A stretch of 7,246 nucleotides of DNA from Pseudomonadota bacterium (GTDB lineage: Bacteria; Pseudomonadota; Gammaproteobacteria; Steroidobacterales; Steroidobacteraceae): NCBI GenBank assembly GCA_021838065.1, contig JAKCEJ010000148.1, forward strand, positions 1-7,246, given 5' to 3'. Below, in pieces: positions 1 through 5,003 of this stretch (the first letter of the stretch is position 1; every line of letters begins with the position of its first letter). Both the position numbers and the translations under genes were made by a program. The notes below the pieces were generated by a model. The model made no database searches. It was given only the letters and a program-made list of their open reading frames with translations, and was not told where the DNA came from.

Positions 1-793
1 ACATGCTCACCCAGTCGCCCGCCGGCGTGCCGTGCATCCAGGTGTGAACGTGATCGATGGCGGCGGAGGCGGCGGAGGCGGCGGAGGAGGCGCCCCGCGC
101 CTTGATGATGGCCGCGCCACGCTGCTGGACCACCGGGATGAAGGTCTGCTCCACCCACGCGGCGTCGACCAGCGAGGGGGCGGGCTTGCCGCTGACCAGC
201 GCGTGCGTGATATCCGGATACTGCGTCGCGGAGTGATTGCCCCAAACGATCATGCGGCGGATATCGGTCACGTGCGTGCCCGTCTTCTCGGCCAGCTGCG
301 ACAGCGCGCGGTTGTGGTCGAGGCGGGTCATCGCAGTGAAATTGCGCGGGTTGAGATCCTTCGCGCTGGCACGCGCAATCAGCGCGTTGGTGTTTGCCGG
401 ATTGCCCACCACCAGCACCTTGACGTTGCGGTCGGCGGCTTCGTTGAGGGCCTTGCCCTGCGCGGAGAAGATCTGCGCGTTGGCGAGCAGCAGATCCTTT
501 CGCTCCATGCCCGGCCCACGCGGCCGCGCGCCGACCAGCAGCGCCACATGACAGTCGCGGAACGCCACCTTGGCGTCGTCCGTCGCGACGATGCGGTTCA
601 GACCCGGGAAGGCGCAGTCGGCGAGTTCCATGACCACGCCGTTCAGCGCCTGCAGCGCCGGGGTGACCTCGAGCAGATGAAGATTGACCGGCTGATCCGG
701 CCCGAGCAGCGCTCCGGAGGCGACGCGGAAGGCGAGGGCATAGCCGATCTGGCCGGCGGCGCCGGTGATCGCGACGTTCAATGCGGGTTTCAT
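1..793 (-). CDS. mdh: Malate dehydrogenase (NAD-type), 3' end missing
   Basis: Cytoplasmic malate dehydrogenase interconverts malate and oxaloacetate with NAD(H) in the TCA cycle. The 264 visible residues start at an ATG (793-791) and run off the left edge; about 60-65 C-terminal residues should be missing. Visible motifs are the Rossmann loop GAAGQIG (11-17), the acidic NAD-ribose residue E42 in LLE, the mobile-loop substrate arginines R92 and R98 in PRGPGMERKD, the VGNPANTN segment (129-136), Asp159 and Arg162 in RLDHNRA, and catalytic His187 in WGNHS. This is the type-2 (cytosolic/chloroplast-like) MDH found in many high-GC proteobacteria, unlike the shorter E. coli enzyme. The ribosome-binding site is weak (GGA about 11 nt upstream). 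A candidate promoter lies 33-62 nt upstream. The gene is divergent from dps. Lactate dehydrogenase is unlikely given the motif pattern. Confidence 0.96.
   Translation of the reverse strand, partial: MKPALNVAITGAAGQIGYALAFRVASGALLGPDQPVNLHLLEVTPALQALNGVVMELADCAFPGLNRIVATDDAKVAFRDCHVALLVGARPRGPGMERKDLLLANAQIFSAQGKALNEAADRNVKVLVVGNPANTNALIARASAKDLNPRNFTAMTRLDHNRALSQLAEKTGTHVTDIRRMIVWGNHSATQYPDITHALVSGKPAPSLVDAAWVEQTFIPVVQQRGAAIIKARGASSAASAASAAIDHVHTWMHGTPAGDWVSM
59..85 (-). repeat. Three perfect 9-bp tandem repeats inside mdh
   Basis: On the plus strand the unit GGCGGCGGA is repeated three times without a mismatch. On the coding strand it reads as Ser-Ala-Ala codons (TCC GCC GCC) and encodes the stretch SAASAASAA around mdh residues 237-245. 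The length is a multiple of three, so a copy gain or loss would keep the frame. Related enzymes carry a similar Ser/Ala-rich helix here, so the repeat may simply reflect codon bias on a conserved motif. Confidence 0.8.
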
Positions 794-825
794 GGTGCGT
801 GTGTTCCGTACGGGGGAAACCCGCA

Positions 826-855
826 ATTCTAGCGCCGATAGAGGCGCTTTATCAT
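826..855 (-). promoter_or_regulatory. Candidate sigma-70 promoter of mdh with dyad in the spacer
   Basis: On the minus strand a -10 box TAGAAT (831-826, 5 of 6 to consensus) follows a -35 box ATGATA (855-850, 4 of 6) at a spacing of 18 bp. The predicted start is near 819, giving a leader of about 26 nt before the mdh ATG. Most of the spacer is a perfect inverted repeat, AGCGCC (831-836) and GGCGCT (843-848), around a 6-nt centre. A dyad between the two boxes is where a regulator could bind, but no known operator consensus is recognised. Confidence 0.4.
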
Positions 856-885
856 CCCGATCCGCACAAGCGATTGGTGCTGAGC

Positions 886-916
886 GCGCACGCGGTGCTA
901 CAACAGCAGCGTGCGC
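886..916 (+). promoter_or_regulatory. Inverted repeat with extended -10 box upstream of dps
   Basis: Arms GCGCACGC (886-893) and GCGTGCGC (909-916) are perfectly complementary. Inside them TGCT (896-899) pairs with AGCA (905-908) around a 5-nt loop, so the whole forms a 12-bp stem with a 2-nt GG bulge. The centre also reads TGC-TACAAC (896-904), an extended -10 box with a C before the hexamer, as favoured by sigma-S-type promoters. No good -35 box precedes it. If used, transcription would start near 911 with a leader of about 93 nt, and the dyad would sit over the -10 as an operator. The inverted repeat is certain; its function is inferred. Confidence 0.35.
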
Positions 917-992
917 CGCCGGGCGCGGCGCGGCCAAGCATCACAGTATTCGCCCGTGGCCCGGCCCGCCGGACGGCGACGGTCAAAGACAA

Positions 993-997
993 AGGAG
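993..997 (+). promoter_or_regulatory. Ribosome-binding site of dps
   Basis: AGGAG lies 6 nt before the ATG at 1004. It is the best Shine-Dalgarno match near any start in this window. It fixes the dps start at 1004 rather than at the upstream in-frame ATG at 911, which would add 31 arginine-rich, non-conserved residues. Confidence 0.85.
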
Positions 998-1003
998 AAC
1001 GCC

Positions 1004-1486
1004 ATGTTCGAGACACGCAATGATCTTTCCGCCGACACCCGTGCGCAGGTGATCCGCCTGCTCAATGCGCGCCTCGCCGACGCCATCGATCTGGGCATGC
1101 AGACCAAGCATGCGCACTGGAACGTCAAGGGGCCGCACTTCATCGCGCTACACGAGCTGTTCGACAAGATCGCCGAGGCGATCGAGGAACACGTCGACAC
1201 CATCGCCGAGCGGGTGACCGCTCTCGGCGGCACTGCGGCCGGGACCGTCGCCGCCGTGGCGCGCGCCACCAGCCTCAAAGCGTACCCCGAGGAGCTCGTC
1301 GAGGGCCTCTCGCACGTCGATGCGCTCGCCACGGCGCTCGCTGATTTCGGGCGTAAGGCGCGCGCCGGCATCGACGAGGCGGCGCGGCTCGGCGATGCGG
1401 ACACGGCCGACCTGTTCACCGAAGTGTCGCGGGAGATCGACAAGCAGCTGTGGTTTCTCGAGGCGCACCTGCACGCCAAGCGCTGA
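1004..1486 (+). CDS. dps: Dps-family ferritin-like DNA-protection protein
   Basis: The 160-residue protein belongs to the Dps branch of the ferritin superfamily. These form 12-subunit shells that oxidise ferrous iron with peroxide, store it, and protect DNA in starvation or oxidative stress. The inter-subunit ferroxidase ligands are all visible when aligned with E. coli Dps: His38 (in HAHWN), His50 and Asp54 (in ALHELFD), and Asp65 and Glu69 (in VDTIAER). The C-terminal helix DADTADLFTEVSREID, followed by LWFLE, is typical. The protein starts at MFETRND, matching about residue 15 of E. coli Dps, so the N-terminal lysine-rich DNA-binding tail is absent; only a short basic C-terminus (HAKR) remains. 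DNA binding may therefore be weak or different, while iron detoxification should be intact. The gene stands alone, divergent from mdh and convergent with the GGDEF-EAL gene. Confidence 0.95.
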   Translation: MFETRNDLSADTRAQVIRLLNARLADAIDLGMQTKHAHWNVKGPHFIALHELFDKIAEAIEEHVDTIAERVTALGGTAAGTVAAVARATSLKAYPEELVEGLSHVDALATALADFGRKARAGIDEAARLGDADTADLFTEVSREIDKQLWFLEAHLHAKR

Positions 1487-1507
1487 GCGCGCCTGCGGCG
1501 GCGCGCT
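1486..1507. terminator. Shared hairpin between convergent dps and GGDEF-EAL genes
   Basis: AGCGCGCC (1486-1493) and GGCGCGCT (1500-1507) form a perfect 8-bp stem with a 6-nt loop. The left arm begins on the last base of the dps TGA. The right arm covers two bases of the opposing TAG (1506-1508). The position suits a bidirectional terminator for two genes ending 19 bp apart. No run of T follows on either strand, so it would be a non-canonical terminator, an mRNA 3'-end stabiliser, or need Rho. Confidence 0.45.
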
Positions 1508-3569
1508 AGGCTGGGCGGCCGGCCGCCTCCGCCTGGCGCAGCAGGTGCGCGAACGGGGCGCCGGAGGCGCTCTGGCGCTTCAGCACCGCAAGCAGCTCCT
1601 CCGCGGCGCACGGCTCGCCGAACAGCCGCCCCTGCGCCTGGTCGCAGCCGCTGTCGCGCAGGAACTGCAACTGTCCCGGCGACTCGACGCCCTCGGCGAC
1701 CACCGCCATGCCGAGACTGCGGCCCATGTCGATGATCGTGCGCACCAGGGTCGCGTTGCCGGGGTTGTGCTCGACATCGCGTACGAACGACTGGTCGATC
1801 TTGAGCGTTCCGATCGGGAACTGCTGCAGCGCGGAGAGCGAGGAGTAGCCCGTGCCGAAGTCATCGATCGACAGGTGCAGCCCCATCGCGTGCAGCTCCT
1901 CGAGCAGGCGCAGCGTGTTCTTCGTGTCGGCCATCAGCGTCGTCTCGGTGATCTCGAGCTCGAGCGCCGTGGGCGAGACTGCGTGGCGGCGGAAGACCGA
2001 GCGGTAACGCAGGATGAAGCTCGCCTGGCGCAGCTGGCGCAGCGACAGATTGAGCGAGATGCGTCCCGGATCGAGGCCCTCGGTGGTGATCTGGCGGTAA
2101 TCCATGCACACCCGGTTCAGCACCCACTCGCCGATGTCCAGGATGAGGTTCGTCTCCTCGGCGAGCGGGATGAAGCGCGACGGCGGGATGTCGCCGTGGC
2201 CCGGCAGACGCCAGCGCAGCAGCGCCTCGGCGCCCACCACGCGGCCGCCGGCGAGCTCGACCTTCGGCTGGTAGCGGATCACCAGCTCGTCGCGCTCGAG
2301 CGCGCGGCGCAGCTTGCTCTTGAGGATCAGCCGCTCGACCGCGGCGGCGTTCATCTCCGGCGAATAGAACGTGAAGGTGTTGCCGCCGTTCTGTTTGGCG
2401 TGATACATGGCCGCATCGGCGTTGCGGATCAGGTCGATCACGTTCTCCGCGTCGCGCGGGCAGAAGGCGATGCCGATGCTCGCGGTGAGAAAGACCTCCT
2501 GCTGATTGAGCTGGAAGGCGCGCGCCACCTCGTTGAGGATGGCGCGCGCCAGCTGTCCGATGGGCACCCGGTTGTCCGCCTCGGCCGGCAGCCCGTGCAC
2601 GCACAGCGCGAACTCATCGCCGGCGAGCCGCCCGAGAATGGCGCTCTGCGGCACGGCGCGGATCAGGCGCTCGGCGAGCACCTCGAGCACCCGGTCGCCG
2701 GTGTCGTGTCCGAAGGTGTCGTTGACTTCCTTGAACCGATCCATGTCGAGGTACAACAGCGCCACGGCCCGCCCGCTGCGCAGCCCACGCGCGAGCGTCT
2801 GCTGCAGCAGATGCTGGAACTGCATGCGGTTGGCGACCTTGGTGAGCGTGTCATAGCGGGCAAGATAACGGATGCGCCGCTCGGCGCGCTTGCGGTCGGT
2901 GACGTTGCGGGCGACGAAGATGTTGCCCTGGAACTGCGGATCGTCGGTCTCGACGCGCGAGCCGGCGAGCGATACCGGGATGGTCTGCCCGTCGCGCGTG
3001 CGCACCACGGTCTCGCGCGTGTCCTGTGCGGCCTGCAGCAGGTCGAACTCGGCGCGCACGCTCGGGTCGAGGAGCGAGACGATGCCGCGGCCGAGCAGTT
3101 CCTCCTCGGCATAGCCGAGCATCTTGCAGGCCGCCGCGTTGGCGGTTTTCACCACCCCGTCGGGCGAAGTGAGAAACACCGCATCGGTCATGCTGTCGAG
3201 GATGCTGCGCAGATAGTCCCGGTTGATGGTCGACTGGCGCAGCCGCCCGCGCATGCGCTCCATGGCCTGCTCGAGCTCGGTGAGAGCCTCGTGACCGCGC
3301 GCCTCGACGGGCCGTGCGTAATCGCCCTGCCCGATGCGCTGCGCGCTGCGCGCGAGCGCGTCGGCCGCCACCTGCACCGCGCGCGCGCTGCGCCAGGTGC
3401 GCACCGCCACGAGCACGCTTCCGGCGAGCGCCACCGCGCTCGCCGCGCCGAGCGCCACGATGCCGGGCCAATGGCCCCACAGCGCCACGGCGCCTGTCGC
3501 CACGGCGGCGAGCAGGGTGATGAGGAAGGCCCAGAGGGTGGAACTGATGTGATTCAAAGCGCGGCTCAC
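1506..3569 (-). CDS. Membrane-anchored HAMP-PAS-GGDEF-EAL cyclic-di-GMP signalling protein
   Basis: The 687-residue inner-membrane protein can make and/or break cyclic di-GMP. Domain order: two membrane helices (about 11-30 and 36-56) with almost no periplasmic loop; a HAMP-like linker (57-112); a PAS domain (116-227); GGDEF (about 233-400); EAL (about 412-665). The GGDEF signature is AGDEF (316-320), with metal Asp275 in LDMDRF. The upstream inhibitory site RxxD reads PQSA (307-310) and is lost. The phosphodiesterase residues are present with family spacing: E448 (EAL), N507, E539, D569-D570 (DDFGTG), K590, E626 and Q646, so EAL activity is likely. Net output may switch with the PAS signal, whose ligand is unknown. 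The start is GTG; an in-frame TAG lies 9 nt upstream, and no good ribosome site precedes the GTG. TTG at 3557 with GGTGAG 7 nt before it is an alternative start. The GTG overlaps the stop of a short upstream ORF. Confidence 0.95.
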   Translation of the reverse strand: MSRALNHISSTLWAFLITLLAAVATGAVALWGHWPGIVALGAASAVALAGSVLVAVRTWRSARAVQVAADALARSAQRIGQGDYARPVEARGHEALTELEQAMERMRGRLRQSTINRDYLRSILDSMTDAVFLTSPDGVVKTANAAACKMLGYAEEELLGRGIVSLLDPSVRAEFDLLQAAQDTRETVVRTRDGQTIPVSLAGSRVETDDPQFQGNIFVARNVTDRKRAERRIRYLARYDTLTKVANRMQFQHLLQQTLARGLRSGRAVALLYLDMDRFKEVNDTFGHDTGDRVLEVLAERLIRAVPQSAILGRLAGDEFALCVHGLPAEADNRVPIGQLARAILNEVARAFQLNQQEVFLTASIGIAFCPRDAENVIDLIRNADAAMYHAKQNGGNTFTFYSPEMNAAAVERLILKSKLRRALERDELVIRYQPKVELAGGRVVGAEALLRWRLPGHGDIPPSRFIPLAEETNLILDIGEWVLNRVCMDYRQITTEGLDPGRISLNLSLRQLRQASFILRYRSVFRRHAVSPTALELEITETTLMADTKNTLRLLEELHAMGLHLSIDDFGTGYSSLSALQQFPIGTLKIDQSFVRDVEHNPGNATLVRTIIDMGRSLGMAVVAEGVESPGQLQFLRDSGCDQAQGRLFGEPCAAEELLAVLKRQSASGAPFAHLLRQAEAAGRPA

Positions 3570-3781
3570 CGCACACTACTCGATTCGCAGAGGTCGATCC
3601 GGATCAGCGCCCGCCGCGCACGCGCCCGTCCGCGGCCGCAATGGAGCCATGTCCACTTCGGCGGCGGTCCCGCAGCGACGCATTCGCAGACCGACGGTGC
3701 GTGCCTTGGCGGGCTGGAGTCAGCGGTACCAGGCGGCTCGAGCCGCTCTCCATGCCCAGGCGCCCAGGCATAGGTGGTCAT
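3566..3781 (-). CDS. Possible leaderless 71-residue upstream ORF, hypothetical
   Basis: This ORF is not a recognised family. Its ATG (3781-3779) coincides with the predicted transcription start of the promoter at 3788-3816, so it would be translated without a leader. Its TGA (3568-3566) overlaps the GTG start of the GGDEF-EAL gene in the 4-nt form GTGA, a common arrangement for translational coupling. The predicted product has a Trp- and Pro-containing N-terminus, four cysteines (32, 34, 48, 65), an arginine-rich segment (50-57) and no clear membrane helix. Third-position G/C use is lower than in the neighbouring genes and there is no Shine-Dalgarno site. It may be a regulatory leader ORF whose translation matters more than its product, or simply untranslated leader. 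Confidence 0.25.
   Translation of the reverse strand: MTTYAWAPGHGERLEPPGTADSSPPRHAPSVCECVAAGPPPKWTWLHCGRGRARARRALIRIDLCESSSVR
3733..3770. repeat. Two palindromic elements in the leader of the GGDEF-EAL gene
   Basis: GCGGCTCGAGCCGC (3733-3746) is a perfect 14-bp palindrome. Six bases away, 3753-3770 holds two head-to-tail copies of GCCCAGGC (3754-3761 and 3762-3769). On the minus-strand RNA these fold into a 7-bp stem with two G-U pairs and a GCGC loop. Both lie within the first 50 nt or so of the transcript predicted from the promoter at 3788-3816. They could be a regulator site or leader RNA structure; no known motif is recognised. Confidence 0.4.
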
Positions 3782-3787
3782 GGCCGG

Positions 3788-3816
3788 AGAATAGAGGCCG
3801 CCCGGGCGGGCGTCAA
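3788..3816 (-). promoter_or_regulatory. Near-consensus sigma-70 promoter for the GGDEF-EAL transcript
   Basis: On the minus strand TTGACG (3816-3811, 5 of 6 to the -35 consensus) is followed after exactly 17 bp by TATTCT (3793-3788, 4 of 6 to the -10 consensus). Six bases further lies an A at 3781, the expected +1, which is also the A of an ATG. The promoter lies in the gap between the HD gene and the GGDEF-EAL gene and points to the latter. It is the best promoter-like sequence I found in the window. Confidence 0.6.
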
Positions 3817-3834
3817 CGCTTGCCGCCGCCCGCC
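3805..3834 (-). terminator. GC-rich hairpin downstream of the HD gene
   Basis: GGCGGGCG (3805-3812) and CGCCCGCC (3827-3834) form a perfect 8-bp stem with a 14-nt loop, starting 21 nt after the HD-gene stop codon. In the minus-strand transcript it is followed by a pyrimidine-rich patch (CCTCTATTCTCC) rather than a clean U run, so it is a weak terminator at best. It overlaps the -35 region and part of the spacer of the promoter for the next gene, so folding, termination and promoter use may be connected. Confidence 0.3.
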
Positions 3835-3855
3835 TGCGGGGCCGGGTGCCGGGCG

Positions 3856-4869
3856 CTAGCCGCGCGCGTTCGACCAGACGCGCTTGAGGTAGCTCACCAT
3901 CAGGCCGCGCATGGTGGACATCGGGTCGGCCGTGGCCGCGAAGATCGGCGGGCGGCGCCTGAGCAGCCGCCAGTTCTCGCTGCGCAGCACCCGGCGCAGG
4001 AACTCGAGATTGCGCTCGATGGCCTCCATGTAGGGGTTGCGTCCGCCGTAGAGGGCCTCGATGTAGCGGTACGCCCCACCGAACTCCCCGTCCAGGCGCT
4101 TGGTGCGCACCTCCTCGATGAACTGCGGGGTCTGGCGCAGGAGATCCAGGCCCGAGGCGTAGCGCACTGCGGTCTGTCCGCTGGCGGAGGTCGGCAGCGC
4201 GACGCCACCGAGCACGAATTCGACGTACAGACGGTCGCGGCACTTCTCCAGATAACACCGGTCGGCCATCTGCGCGACCATGTCGGCGGTGCCGAGCAGG
4301 TGACCGACGATCACGTCGCGCCGCTCGCCGAGGCGCGCCTCGATCTGCGCCGGCGTGAGCTCGTAGCCGGTGAAATGGATGATCTCCCGCGCCACGGGGA
4401 CCCAGTACTCCAGTCCGATGCGCGGCAGGTACTCCTCGAGGAAGCGCGCGCCGCGCGAGACGTGCACGCGGGTGAACTCGGCGCCGTTGACCGAATCGTG
4501 ATCCTCGGTCCGCCGCAGATAGCCGACGTCGTGGAACAGTCCGGTGATCAGGCCGGCGACCGCGCGCTCGCCGCCGAGGCGCGCGGCGGGCGCGGACTGG
4601 CGCTCGAAGCCCACCAGCAGCCGCGCCAGGGCGAGGGTGATGTCGAGCGTGTGCTGGCGGTCGTGATAGACGGTATCGACGCCGTGAAACCCCGGGACCT
4701 CACCCGCGAACAGCCGCTCGAAGTGCTCGAATGCGCGCCGCAGCGGCTCGAGCGAGGTGCCCGGCCAAGTGGGTGCAAACAAAGCCTCCACGGCCGCGAG
4801 CACGGCGGCCGGCGAGCTGACCTGTACGGTGTCGGTGACGTCGAAATCGCTGCGCCGGGCGCTGCTCAT
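3856..4869 (-). CDS. HD-superfamily metal-dependent phosphohydrolase
   Basis: The 337-residue soluble protein has an HD domain in roughly residues 60-205. Candidate metal ligands are His69 and His73 in YHDRQHTLD, the HD pair His113-Asp114 in LFHDVGY, His136 in HVSRG, His165 in IIHFTGY and Asp196 in GTADMVAQMAD. The YHxxxHxxD motif followed about 40 residues later by HD recalls class I cyclic-nucleotide phosphodiesterases, but the HDxxH part reads HDVGY, so the substrate is open; cyclic nucleotides or other phosphate esters are possible. The roughly 130-residue C-terminal region is not recognised. I chose the ATG at 4869 because codons upstream lose the third-position G/C bias. An in-frame ATG at 4974 with GGGGGAG only 3 nt before it would add 35 non-conserved-looking residues. 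The gene lies between prlC and the GGDEF-EAL gene on the same strand. Confidence 0.8.
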   Translation of the reverse strand: MSSARRSDFDVTDTVQVSSPAAVLAAVEALFAPTWPGTSLEPLRRAFEHFERLFAGEVPGFHGVDTVYHDRQHTLDITLALARLLVGFERQSAPAARLGGERAVAGLITGLFHDVGYLRRTEDHDSVNGAEFTRVHVSRGARFLEEYLPRIGLEYWVPVAREIIHFTGYELTPAQIEARLGERRDVIVGHLLGTADMVAQMADRCYLEKCRDRLYVEFVLGGVALPTSASGQTAVRYASGLDLLRQTPQFIEEVRTKRLDGEFGGAYRYIEALYGGRNPYMEAIERNLEFLRRVLRSENWRLLRRRPPIFAATADPMSTMRGLMVSYLKRVWSNARG

Positions 4870-5003
4870 GTTGGTGATGCGGGGGCCTGCGCGGTGAACC
4901 GCCGGCTTGCGTGATGTTCCAACGACTGTGGGCCAAAGCCCCCCCGGATACCGAGAGCCACTGCTCAGAATCATGTGCTCCCCCGGCCGAAGCGCGACCC
5001 CGG
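4870..5003 (-). other. Gap between prlC and the HD gene
   Basis: These 134 bp carry no convincing promoter or terminator on either strand. The only notable element is GGGGGAG (4984-4978) just before the in-frame ATG at 4974, which leaves open a longer HD protein starting 29 nt after the prlC stop. Otherwise this is transcribed spacer if prlC and the HD gene share an mRNA. Confidence 0.5.

Noticed and set aside
32..832. A plus-strand frame beginning with a poly-glycine stretch
   Set aside because: It is the complement of mdh; the glycine run is the antisense reading of the Ser-Ala-Ala codon repeat.
837..853. An OxyR-like half site (ATAG-N7-TTAT) between mdh and dps
   Set aside because: Only one imperfect half of the four-part OxyR site is present, it lies about 150 bp from dps, and it is better explained by the mdh promoter boxes and dyad.
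1861..2604. Minus-strand alternative-frame ORFs inside the GGDEF-EAL gene
   Set aside because: They are shifted frames of an uninterrupted domain protein and do not suggest a frameshift; the main frame covers every domain without a break.
1320..3773. An open frame of more than 800 codons on the plus strand, opposite the GGDEF-EAL gene
   Set aside because: The translation is Arg/Ala/Gly/His-rich with no recognisable domain, while the minus strand encodes a complete multi-domain protein. High GC at third positions removes stops from the opposite strand.
3570..3781. A cyclic-di-GMP (GEMM-type) riboswitch in the GGDEF-EAL leader
   Set aside because: The conserved core segments were not found on the minus strand; only simple palindromes are present.
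4900..4940. A TGGCCC-N7-TTGG sequence on the minus strand resembling a sigma-54 promoter
   Set aside because: Spacing is two bases too long and the conserved GC of the -12 element is missing.
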